Source: Bremia lactucae | Lineage: Eukaryota; Oomycota; Peronosporomycetes; Peronosporales; Peronosporaceae | DNA: 39,646 nucleotides | Direction of reading: 5' to 3' | Assembly: GCF_004359215.1 (NCBI RefSeq) | Contig: NC_090619.1 | Coordinates: forward strand, 4,322,272 to 4,361,917 | In this document: piece after piece, positions 8,819-17,282 of the stretch | Position numbering within the stretch: position 1 is the first letter of the stretch | Layout of the letters: the number at the start of each line of letters is the position of its first letter | Notes under the pieces: model-generated | The model's input: only the letters and a program-made list of their open reading frames with translations | The model's database searches: none | What the model was told of the DNA's origin: nothing | Made by a program: the position numbers and the translations under genes

Positions 8819-11104
8819 ATGAAGGCCCTTGCTCATCGACTGCGTGGCCGTCGCCGGTACGACGATGAAGTGAATGAATCCGGGGGCTTTCGCTTCGAAG
8901 AGGCCGTCATGTGCCTCGAGAAGCGAAGACCAACGCTTGAAAAGGCCATGGGGGACAAAATACGAAAGACTCAAGCGCGTCGCGATGACCATTGGCGCAA
9001 GAATCGTGATCTAAAAGCTCGTGCCTGCAGCACATCGCGGTTAACAGACGACGGGTTTGTCTCCGCGAAGCCGCCCGTGCCTGCTCGAACTCGTGTCGCG
9101 AGTATCGAGCAACAGCAGCGTCTCCTACCGCGCGTGGGCTCCGACTCGAGTGGAGAGAAGACTGATACTACGTCCGAGGAACTGCTGTCCCTGGACCAGG
9201 ATTACCCACAATCGATCTCGGTTTGCACCGCTAGTCCAAGCAGCGTCACAAGTCGCGGTCGGCCTCTTCAATCTCGATACGAAGGTCCCACTAGTCCTTT
9301 TAGCAGGCTCTCTGTTCGAATTCAAAGACCCGATGTGACGGTCGAGGTTCGATACAGTGGGTACTTGACTACTCCACCTACGGAGCTATTAATGCGCCAG
9401 AAACGCTATTATTTCATCGTATGTCGTCGTTCTGAACTGTTTTCTTGTACCGATGAAGAGGCGTTTAAGCAATGGCGGCTCGCTGGACGTCCACTTGATG
9501 TGAGGGATAAACTCTGTACCGAGACTGGATCGGGACCTGTGCTAGTAGGCACTGTATTACGTGCCGATCGCACAGCCTTGAAAGGAGCAGACAATTCGTT
9601 GACACTTACGATGGAAGCAGCGTCCAAGGACTTGACGCTAGACTTTATAGCGAAGGATAAGAAAGACGTGACTCAGTGGCTTGAAGCGTTGTTGGATATT
9701 CAGCTTTATAAGGTCCACGAGAGCGATAGTGTCGAGGATCCAATGAATCGCGATGTTTCGCTCTTGAAAAAGGAGCACAAGGCACTGAATGACGAAGCTT
9801 CCATGACATCGTCTGAACAATCGTATGAGTATGAAGACATGGATATCGATATCGTGGCTCGCGACGTCGTTCTTGGAGATATGGACACTCGTGTTGACAG
9901 TGCGTCGATGACAAGACAGACTCTAATATCTGAAAGCAAGCGATTGGAAGACGTGAGTACAAGACAGACTCTAATATCTGAAACCAAGCGATTGGAAGAC
10001 GTGAGTACAACGCCTTCTTTAGAGGCACATCAATTAGAAGATAGCCATAGCAGTATCACGACGAAAGCACGAACAGTGTCCATTGCTTCCAATCCCTCGG
10101 TTCCGTCGTCTCAATTGTATCGTATGAATTCGTTTGCCTCCCACACGTCATCGACGCTTGGACCACCTCACGGGAGTCCTCATGGCAACGTGCTGCTCTT
10201 TGTGCCAATGGCAGGCTCCTCACTTACCGCGTCGGCATCACGAATGAATCAGGCACACTGCGAACTTGTTGATTTGATGGCAAATGGACATAAAGTGCCA
10301 TCGCGTGGGATGCAAAGATTGGAGAATATTGAATGGCGCTATGGAGTACCCGAGTACGTGCTTACAGACTTGGCGTATGTACGTGGTCGGACACGGGAAC
10401 CGGATACGACGCCATTAGCGTCGTACGTGGAAGAGTGTTGTCAAACGTTTATTATGGAAGCAACGCATAAAGCTCGATACGACCAGTGGGAGAGTGTTAA
10501 TCACGCCCATTTTTATCTCCAAGTGAACGATAGCAAGCGAATTCAAGGATCCTCGATCCTTGAGAATGACATGTTTGGGCTCTTGTATCTTGGCGACACC
10601 GAGGCTTCTATCGGTACTCGTTCCGACACTTCTCGTGAAAGCCAAGATTTACGCGTCGAAGTGGCAAAAGCGTTTCCGGATGGCTTCCCGATGGAAGTAT
10701 TAGAGGTATTTACGCAACCACCGCAGTGCTACTTTTCGTGGCGTCACTGGGGGTCGTTTACGGGCAAGTACAAAGGAATTCAAGGCAATGGGTCCAATGT
10801 CGAAGTGCGTGGTTTTGGCGAAATGACGGTCGATGCCAGTCGGATGCGTAGTTTGCGGCTCTTTTTTAAGCTCAACGACTTGATCTCAGCCCTTCAACAC
10901 GTGACAGACCTTGTGCCACGAGCTCGTCGAGATTCGATACCGAAAAAGCGGCTTCAGGTACCAAATGGACGAATGGCACGGGCGGCTTCGGCCACGGTGG
11001 CGTCTGTGACGCGCATGCCGGAGCTTAAAACCAGTGAGATTATTGAAGGGCTTGCAAACTTTACGATTGAGGCAAAGGAACAGCGTAGGAAGCAGACGCA
11101 ATAA
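8819..11104 (+). CDS. PH domain plus pathogen-related NTF2-like (SnoaL-type) protein, 761 aa
   Basis: A single uninterrupted frame; the ATG at 8819 is the first after an in-frame stop at 8792. Residues 1-170 are basic and Ser-rich. Residues about 176-294 look like a pleckstrin homology domain: GYLTT at its start, KRYYFIVCRRSELFSC as strands 2-3 and the closing helix VTQWLEALL with its typical Trp. Residues 365-396 are a 16-residue tandem repeat (RQTLIS.SKRLEDVST type). Residues about 507-690 match the plant-type pathogen-related protein fold: PEYVLTDLAYVRGRT, FIMEATHKARYDQW, FPMEVLEVFTQPPQCYFSWR, HWG.FTGKYKG. That fold belongs to the NTF2-like group and usually binds small ligands. The PH part suggests phosphoinositide or membrane attachment. 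Exact role unknown; no signal peptide or membrane segment is seen. It is the only fully intact long plus-strand gene here. Confidence 0.85.
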   Translation: MKALAHRLRGRRRYDDEVNESGGFRFEEAVMCLEKRRPTLEKAMGDKIRKTQARRDDHWRKNRDLKARACSTSRLTDDGFVSAKPPVPARTRVASIEQQQRLLPRVGSDSSGEKTDTTSEELLSLDQDYPQSISVCTASPSSVTSRGRPLQSRYEGPTSPFSRLSVRIQRPDVTVEVRYSGYLTTPPTELLMRQKRYYFIVCRRSELFSCTDEEAFKQWRLAGRPLDVRDKLCTETGSGPVLVGTVLRADRTALKGADNSLTLTMEAASKDLTLDFIAKDKKDVTQWLEALLDIQLYKVHESDSVEDPMNRDVSLLKKEHKALNDEASMTSSEQSYEYEDMDIDIVARDVVLGDMDTRVDSASMTRQTLISESKRLEDVSTRQTLISETKRLEDVSTTPSLEAHQLEDSHSSITTKARTVSIASNPSVPSSQLYRMNSFASHTSSTLGPPHGSPHGNVLLFVPMAGSSLTASASRMNQAHCELVDLMANGHKVPSRGMQRLENIEWRYGVPEYVLTDLAYVRGRTREPDTTPLASYVEECCQTFIMEATHKARYDQWESVNHAHFYLQVNDSKRIQGSSILENDMFGLLYLGDTEASIGTRSDTSRESQDLRVEVAKAFPDGFPMEVLEVFTQPPQCYFSWRHWGSFTGKYKGIQGNGSNVEVRGFGEMTVDASRMRSLRLFFKLNDLISALQHVTDLVPRARRDSIPKKRLQVPNGRMARAASATVASVTRMPELKTSEIIEGLANFTIEAKEQRRKQTQ
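9911..10006 (+). repeat. 48-bp in-frame tandem duplication inside the PH/NTF2 gene
   Basis: Copies 9911-9958 and 9959-10006 differ by about one base (AGC/ACC in the Ser/Thr codon). Each codes for 16 residues containing RQTLIS and KRLEDVST. Near identity at DNA level points to a recent duplication in the linker between the two domains. Confidence 0.95.
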
Positions 11105-11998
11105 CGGTTTCAATGGATTACTATATGTCGTGATGTCGTCGTCGAGTAGTATGAAGGATCTTTTAGTTTTGCAAATCGAGTGTTCAAGGATTGAAAGAGT
11201 TTTGTTGTTGCGTTATAAGTTGTAGTTGTTTATGATGTGCTATTTATGGAGAGCGAGAGAAAGCAAATTGAGGATTACTCGTGTTGTATAGAGAGCCATT
11301 TCCAAGAGGAGCTATGACTTCTTGCTTAAAATTACCGTTGGTTATTATTTTTTAATAAATAGTGGCAGATTTGAGTAACATCTGTCATGATAGAGCAGTT
11401 TCACAGATACTATTTGATTCAACAAAGTAATGGCAAACAAGCGATGAAATTCTGCTAAGACATATTGGAAGCACTAATTAATGGAGCCAGTCGACACGGT
11501 TGCTCAAAGTGAATAGAGGCGTGGAAGACGTGTATGAAGCAAGAGGTGCTTGTTTGAGTGATGGGAAATTGAGCAGTCAATTCAGAAGAGCGGCATGAGT
11601 GTCGACCAAAAACGAGCGCAAATTTGTGTTGGTGCCATTCTCAATATCGATACCAGAAAATGCAATGTCTACCTTGTGGCAGCGACGTAATTGAAAACTG
11701 TTAATGCCTTCTACATTCATATACAACAGTTTCGTTCGAAGCAAGAAATGAAGCTTTGCTTGACACTTTGCAATAAAAATTGAACTACTAAAATGAAGCA
11801 GCAGTCCTGACAAAGCCCTTTTTAAAATTGCGGAGGCTAATTTTAGAAGTTTTTCAATGACTGCAGCATTGTTTTATCCCATTTTCTGACTTCTTTTCTA
11901 CCAATCCGTCGTACCATCATAACGGGCGCACGCGAAAGGTTGCAGCAACGACGATTGGCTACAAGTGTTGCCAGTTGGCAAGTTGCTTCGTACCTACC
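11105..11998. other. Intergenic region between PH/NTF2 and zinc-finger genes
   Basis: Holds the 3' flank of the PH/NTF2 gene (AT-rich TTTTTTAATAAATAG near 11347-11361 could serve polyadenylation) and the 5' flank of the zinc-finger gene. The minus-strand frame 11577-11813 has no recognisable features and I treat it as chance. Confidence 0.5.
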
Positions 11999-12306
11999 AT
12001 GGGTGGCGGAAACGGTCAGAAATCAGCAGCCAAGCGTGATCGGAACAATGCGAAGAAGATGAAGGAGGCAAAGAATAAAAACCACGCCGAGTCGAAAGCG
12101 AAGATGGAGGCAGACCGGACTGGGCTCAAGTGCAAGATCTGCATGACCACGTTCCTCATCACGGCCAATGTAAGTTGCTGGATTTCTAACATACAAGAGC
12201 AACTCCACTAATGAATGAATTGTCGTAGAAAGCGCAACTTAACGATCATTATGAAAGCAAGCACTCATCAAAAGGCCTTTCTTTTGAGCAGTGTTTCCCA
12301 GCCTAA
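11999..12306 (+). CDS. Small C2H2 zinc-finger protein (ZNF706 / plant At2g23090-like), 82 aa, two exons
   Basis: Exon 1 is 11999-12169, the intron 12170-12228 (GTAAGT...GTAG, 59 nt, with CTAAC near 12187) and exon 2 12229-12306; splicing keeps phase 0. The start ATG lies in ACCATGGG. The N-terminal half is Lys/Ala/Asn-rich with MGGGNGQKS, like the SERF/4F5-type N-terminus of this family. The C-terminal half has CKIC, 15 residues, then H-x4-H in NDHYESKHSS, the family finger. Length (82 aa) fits ZNF706 and plant homologues (about 75-80 aa). The role of the family is poorly known; nuclear or cytosolic nucleic-acid contact is likely. Without splicing the frame would end in the intron at 12211. 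It converges on the EngA gene, 84 bp apart. Confidence 0.87.
12170..12228 (+). other. Intron in the zinc-finger gene
   Basis: GTAAGT donor, GTAG acceptor, 59 nt. It falls between the Cys pair and the His pair of the finger, so only the spliced product has a complete zinc site. Confidence 0.9.
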
Positions 12307-12390
12307 ATTTAGACAAATAAAGTAAAATAAAGCGTCCTTGACATGCATAGTGAAGCTCTACTTATCCATCAGTGTTTAAATCGTCAAAAC

Positions 12391-14214
12391 CTATTTGCGC
12401 CCTTTTAATCGACGAGGAGTAAAGTGTCCAGTCTTTTGTTTCCTCGTCAATTCTGATTTCCCGCCATTTACGTCCTCTTTTGGCGCCAGTGCGTGACTTC
12501 TTCCTTTTTGCAGTTGCCGTTGCTTGCCATACAAGACGCTACTCGTCCGTTGTTGGAATCTCTTGCGCTTTTCAAAAGGATTGTCCTTCTTCCCTCGCAA
12601 TAGCAAACGAGCAGGGACTCCAACCATATCAAATTCCTCGCGAAGCTGCGTCAATAAAAAGCGTTGATACGACTCTGGGACGTCCGACGGTTTGCTCACA
12701 AACACGGCAAACGTCGGTGGACGGGCCTTGACTTGCGTTGCATACTTGACGTTTAACGTCTTGCCCTTGATCGTAGGCGGTGGATGGTGTCGGGACATGG
12801 CCTTAAGCCATCGATTCAACCGACCTGTTGATATGCGCAGGTCCCATCGATCGTACGCTTTAAGCACTTCTGGAACGAGCTTCTTAATCCCCGTGCCTGT
12901 CAGTGCGGATATTGGAACAATTGGCACGCCACGGACCTGTGCGAGTGAGTCGTGCAATTCCTTTTGCATTTGCATCATCCAAAAGTCGACACTCGTGCTA
13001 ACAAGGTCGCTCTTGTTCGCCACGAGTACAAGGGCTCGTCCTTCTTCAATCACACGCATGGCAATTGTAAGATCCATGTGAAAAAGCTTTGGTTCACTCA
13101 TGTCCACGACTACAAGAACGACTTGAGCGGAATCAATGGCACCAAACGAGTCTCGCACGGACAGATTCTCAATTTGATCGTCATGATCCCGTTTGCTATA
13201 ACGTCGAATTCCGGCTGTATCGACGAGTTGAATGGGACGACCTTGAAACGTCCAAGGCACTTCGACCGAATCTCGTGTGACCCCAGGTCTAATTTGAATC
13301 ACAAGACGAAGGTGAGCGAGTTCCTCAATTGGTTGTTAGAGTCGTTTATAACATCGTACTCTGGACCAGTAAGCACGCGGTCATTGCGTACAATCTTGTT
13401 CAGTAATGTCGACTTGCCAACGTTCGGACGTCCTACGATCGCAAGCTTGATTGTTCGTGGCTGGATCATGCATTAAAATAGCGTCAGAAGATTTCTTTAA
13501 TCATCTTAATACAATCAGCTCACGAACGTCTTGTGGGTCTCCTCTTTCTTGTTTTTGCGCTGTCTCCTTGTCGTTTTTCATTTGCTCAAACGTTTCGTAT
13601 AATGGAATGATCTCGTCTAATAAAAGCGTGAGTCCTTCTCCATGCTCTGCAGATAGCGGAATCGCTCCTCCCATGCCAAGACTATAGCAATCATTTAGCT
13701 CCGTCTCCCATCGATCTGGATGTCCCTCGAGTTTGTTTGCCACGAGATGAATCGGAGCTTTTGGATTCTCTCGGCGTAGCCACCGAGCGAAATGCGTATC
13801 GATTGGCGTAACACCCTGGCGTCCGTCTACCATGAAAAACACAAGGTCTACTTCGTGCACTGCAAGTCGGGTCTGCTCAAGCATTCCTTCCTCTAACGTC
13901 CCCGAAGGCGCGTCTTCTAAACCACCCGTGTCGACAACATCGAAATCCATACCTGCTATGTTTGCAGCTTTGTAGCGTCGATCACGCGTCGTACCAGGTA
14001 CGTTATGCACGATTGCAGAGCGAGTCTTGGTCAAGCGATTAAAAAGGGTGCTTTTGCCAACATTTGTGCGCCCGACGAGCGCAATACGAAGACGTGGATG
14101 GTCATCTAGGAAGACACGATCATTTAATACATTACTTATAGTTGAAACACAGCGGTTAGGACGCATAAGTCTTAAAGACGCGCGCGACGAGCGCTGCAGC
14201 AGAGATCGCAGCAT
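12391..14214 (-). CDS. Der/EngA-type double-GTPase, organellar, 566 aa in three exons
   Basis: Exons on the minus strand are 14214-13513, 13460-13360 and 13288-12391. Splicing joins RELI to [18 protein letters not shown] and GPE to [12 protein letters not shown] without a frame break. G domain 1: GRTNVGKST (about residue 48), DTGG (about 95), NKLE (about 160). G domain 2: GRPNVGKST (about 244), DTAGIRR, NKSD. A C-terminal KH-like domain follows ([20 protein letters not shown], then [19 protein letters not shown]) and a Lys/Arg-rich tail. This is the full EngA/Der plan, a GTPase that helps assemble the large ribosomal subunit in bacteria and organelles. The start [20 protein letters not shown] is a good mitochondrial targeting sequence (Arg, Ser, Leu, no acids). 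The upstream frame to 14274 has no ATG. NKLE instead of NKxD in G1 is unusual but seen in Der homologues. Confidence 0.93.
13289..13359 (-). other. Intron 2 of the EngA-type gene
   Basis: 71 nt, GTACGA donor and ATTAG acceptor on the minus strand, with CTAAC 36 bp before the acceptor. It splits the Glu codon of GPE-PGVTRD, just before the switch I region of G domain 2. Reading through would hit a stop. Confidence 0.9.
13461..13512 (-). other. Intron 1 of the EngA-type gene
   Basis: 52 nt, GTATTA donor and TCCAG acceptor, with a CTGAC branch-like site. It lies in the linker between the two G domains; without removal the frame ends three codons later. Confidence 0.9.
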
Positions 14215-14333
14215 GGCTGGCTCGCGAAGAGAATAAGCTGCGACGTGATTGGCCGACGCTGACGGATGAGACAAACATAAAATGTCAACAAATACACATT
14301 TCTACTGATCATACCAGAAACAGGTAGATAATA
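14215..14333 (-). promoter_or_regulatory. Short 5' flank of the EngA-type gene with a CCAAT box
   Basis: Only 119 bp separate the ATG from the Gypsy LTR start at 14334. CCAAT on the minus strand (14252-14248), 34 bp upstream of the ATG, is a candidate promoter element. No TATA box is clear. Distal regulatory DNA, if any, has been displaced by the nested transposons. Confidence 0.4.
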
Positions 14334-14385
14334 TGTAACGGGGTGTATCGTTATATGAAATGAGCACTTAAAAGTTGCTAATTAA
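14334..14385 (+). repeat. A2 5' LTR, left fragment
   Basis: Starts TGTAACGGGGTGTATCGTTA, as at 2809, and runs to GTTGCTAATTAA, where the Mutator-like element begins. Confidence 0.85.
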
Positions 14386-14446
14386 TAAGGGATATATTTT
14401 TCGCCGAAGTTTTTATTATCTCCACCGGAGTTTAGTTTTTTTTTCT
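14386..14446 (+). repeat. MULE left terminal inverted repeat
   Basis: Begins TAAGGGATATATTTTTCGCC and contains TTATTATCTCCACCGGAG; pairs with 16829-16886 on the other strand. Confidence 0.88.
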
Positions 14447-14580
14447 AATTTCTATGAAAATTTAGCAGATGCATCCCTGATTTTCTCAAATCCATGATTG
14501 GCTGGCGCACACGCCCCTAAAGTAGGTTGTTTAACACTTCCTCAAATTCAAATCAAATACAAATCCATATTTCTTTCACC

Positions 14581-16800
14581 ATGCCTCTTGCTCCTCCAGC
14601 TGAAGAAACATACCAATCAATTGCGATAGCAAAAGAAGCTCTTCAAGCTCACGCTGAAGCTGAAGAATACGATATTTGCACTATTCGCTCAGAAGGTATG
14701 GATAGGGTGTGGAACAGCCAATGGAGAGCATTCTTTTTGGTTACAAACATCATGGGGTCTACAAGTATAAGGGACATGGTGCAAAGCCTGCACAATGTCA
14801 AGGAAAACACGTTGCTCTTTTAGAGTGAAACTAGTAAGGGACTGTGCTGGGATTCGTCAGGTCAATGAGTTGGAGAATACTTGGACTGTGAAAGTATTTG
14901 AACGAGGACACAACCATGAACCTGCTGATGTAGCAGCATATCCTCGAGTGAGCACCAAGGCAATCCACCAGAACATGCCGATCATTATGCAGCAAACGCT
15001 TGCAGGTGTTGCACCTCAACATTTTGCGCAATCTGCAACTTGCTGACTAAAGTAACTGTGCAACTGCTCAAGATTTATACAATGCGACAGGAACTTGGAG
15101 GCCGCTCACCACTGGAAACACTGCTTGACCATATGGGTAATGAAGTGAGACAATAATCAAAGTTTAACGCACTTGTACATAGATCCCACCATAACCACAA
15201 CAATTGCACAGTGGTGTGGAAATCAGGTGTTTGTTATGGATTCAACATTTAAGACAAACAAGCACAAAATACCTCTCTTTCACTGCCTCTCCTCGACTTC
15301 CACGAACCAAACATACACTGTGTTATTTTGCTTCCTTCCGGCGGAAACTAGGGAGCACTATGAATGGGCCTTGGCACAATTTCAAGAGGTAAGCAGCATT
15401 TTCCTTGTCTTATTCCTTGCAGTGTTTCATATTATTTCTTACTGATGCAGTTCCTTAGATATCAGAATTCGGGTAGCAAAAACAACCTTGCAATAATCTC
15501 GTCGTTGTTACGGACCGTGAGCTTGCCCTCATGAATGGACTTGCACTCCTGTTCCCCTCTTGCAAAAATATGTTATGCATTTGGCATATCGAAAAAAATA
15601 TTCTCGGAAATGTTCGAAAGCATTTTCCTGCTGGAAGTGCAGGACATATGGCTTTTGAATCATTGATGAAGGAGCATTGGAAGGCTGTTGTCAATGCAGC
15701 AACGAAAGAAAGGTACCAAGAGGCAGTGCAATCCCTCTCGCAGTTTTGCCCTACAGAGGCCTTTAATTATATTCAACAGCAATGGTTCACTTACAAAGAA
15801 AATTTGTCAAGGCATGGTTAAAATCATTAATCATTGCACACTTCGGCACAACGCGTAAAGAGTGCACACTATGGTCTTACGAGATGGATGGAGTCTTCAA
15901 CAGGCGACCTACTTGTCAATCATAAGATAATCGACTAAGCCTGCCAATTTAAGCTCAATGAGATAAAGAAGCAAATTGCAAATGACAAACTTGCCACCTT
16001 GGCCCTTTAGGCCAAGGTGGCTAGTTTTTTTTTTTTTTAAGTTTTGTCATTTGCAATTTTTTAGGCGACGGGATATTATGGCAGTATTTGATAAAAAATA
16101 TGTTTCATTGTATTCCAGATCTCATTATGTACTTTTCCTATCTATGACATCTTTAGATCTCCAGTCATGCATTGAAAGCAGCACACTAGCAGGCATTACG
16201 CCGTTTTGAAACTGAACTTGGTACCTGTGATGGTGATTGCTGTTGGCAACTGATGATATGTAGTATGGGATGGCCCTGCCCTGTGTGCATCGACTCCTCC
16301 TTCCTGTCCCGCTCTCTGTGAAAAACTTCAACAAGCACTGGTGGATTGATCAACCAGCAGCAACAACTGCCATCAGACTAAATCTCACGTTGCCAGTTGC
16401 CTCCACAAGCCATGCACCATCCTTCCACCAGTCAGTTGAACGAATAACAGCAGAGTGTCAACAGGCACCCCCACGATTGCAAAAGTTAATGGATGAGACT
16501 TTCTCCAGAATAGAGGCAAGTGGTAATGCGGCTACTGTTCTTGACCCTGTACTTTGACGTGGTCGTGATAGGCCTGCAGGGTTGCTTGGTGCCACAGGGC
16601 TGCTTCGTGACCTTTCGTTTTATGAGCATGCCATGGTTTTGGAGGCATCAAGAGTTGAACCTGGTATCCCTGTCAGTGTCACTGCCAGAGAGAACACGTG
16701 CCCAACCCACTTGCCGGCGTTTCCTTCAAGTTGATTATACCAGGGCCAGTCACAAATGCCCCCTTCGGCCAGCAACACAAGATCCCTAACATTATATACA
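14581..16800 (+). pseudogene. MULE transposase with FAR1-type finger, DDE core and SWIM finger, broken
   Basis: Start ATG at 14581. The N-terminus has a FAR1/WRKY-GCM1-like zinc module: RKTRCSFRVKLV, then W-T-V-K-V and GHNHEPADV. The DDE core follows: QVFVMDSTFKTNKHKIPLFH (Asp codon 15239-15241) and VVVTDRELALMNGL (Asp 15513-15515), then MLCIWHIEKNI. A probable 62-nt intron lies at 15389-15450 (GTAAGC...TGCAG). The C-terminus has a SWIM-like CxC...CxH group (about 16225-16300, MALPCVHRL in frame). Frameshifts lie near 14745-14790, around 15050-15170 and 15480, and the SWIM region is shifted again, so it is not functional as it stands. The FAR1/FHY3 family of plants descends from such transposases. 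Confidence 0.85.
15973..16057. repeat. Large hairpin inside the MULE
   Basis: GCCACCTTGGCC and GGCCAAGGTGGC form a 12-bp perfect stem around CTTTA; outside it AAATTGCAAATGACAAACTT faces AAGTTTTGTCATTTGCAATT, separated by a run of 14 T. The stem extends to about 32 bp per arm with the T run as a one-sided insertion. It interrupts the transposase after TRWMESSTGDLL-like text. Confidence 0.9.
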
Positions 16801-16828
16801 TATGAAGCCCATTAATCTCTGGAAATTA

Positions 16829-16886
16829 GAAAAAAATAACTCCGGTGGGGATAATAAAAACTCCGGTGGGAATAATGTCTCCCTTA
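16829..16886 (-). repeat. MULE right terminal inverted repeat
   Basis: ACTCCGGTGGGGATAATAAA followed by a second ACTCCGGTGGGAATAAT unit and CCCTTA. The unit CTCCGGTGGGxATAAT occurs twice, as in the left repeat, so each end carries a short internal repeat. Confidence 0.88.
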
Positions 16887-17282
16887 ATGTATTATCTAAA
16901 CTGTAGAGAACCTTTGGAGAATATTACTTTACATAATAATATTCAGAAAGTTTATCCATTGGTAGATATAGGCCATTGTATCTACTTGCTCCGCGGTCCA
17001 GTCAGCACTGGACGGGCGCAAAGAGAGAGAAAGATAACACTTGATTACATGTACTGTATTAGTATATTGTTAAGTTAGTATTAAATAGATAGAAGCAGAA
17101 AAACTTCATTATATTAAATACAGTTATCTCTTAATCATCAATAAAGCAAGTGTTTTAATGAGAGTCTTCCGCTGCACAAACTAGTTACGTGAAGTGACGT
17201 GAGGCATTACTCGCACTGAAGCAGTGCGAAGTGCGAAGTAGACTTGTACTGAAGCAGTAAAAGTATGCAGTGCCCCGTTACA
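16887..17282 (+). repeat. A2 5' LTR, right fragment
   Basis: Continues the LTR after the MULE and ends GCAGTGCCCCGTTACA, the inverse of the TGTAACGGGG start. The two parts add to about 448 bp, a plausible LTR length. Confidence 0.8.

Larger units (their letters stand above)
14386..16886 (+). mobile_element. Mutator-like DNA transposon (MULE) nested in the A2 LTR
   Basis: Flanked by inverted repeats of about 58 bp (14386-14446 and 16829-16886) that start TAAGGG and share CACCGGAGTTTTTATTAT-type text, with mismatches. The body codes for one transposase in plus orientation (14581-16800). No clean 9-bp target duplication is visible (GCTAATTAA left, ATGTATTAT right), so the ends may have eroded or my boundary may be off by a few bases. 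Confidence 0.88.

Noticed and set aside
8531..8992. Minus-strand 153-aa frame over the start of the PH/NTF2 gene
   Set aside because: Overlaps the start of a convincing gene, has no recognisable features and no ATG support needed to explain the region.
10543..10563. 9-bp perfect dyad in the PH/NTF2 gene as a regulatory site
   Set aside because: A single case inside a coding exon (arms TCAAGGATC and GATCCTTGA); it is compatible with chance and kept only as a control for the hairpin counts.
11577..11813. Possible small minus-strand gene in the 3' flank
   Set aside because: Composition and sequence look random; no homologue in the window and no splice context.
12023..12208. Minus-strand frame over the zinc-finger gene
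   Set aside because: Shadow; the plus-strand gene with its intron explains the sequence.
14215..14274. N-terminal extension of the EngA-type protein to 14274
   Set aside because: The upstream codon is TTG, not ATG; the ATG at 14214 gives a good targeting peptide.
14377..16895. Target-site duplication of the MULE
   Set aside because: GCTAATTAA and ATGTATTAT do not match in any shift I tried.
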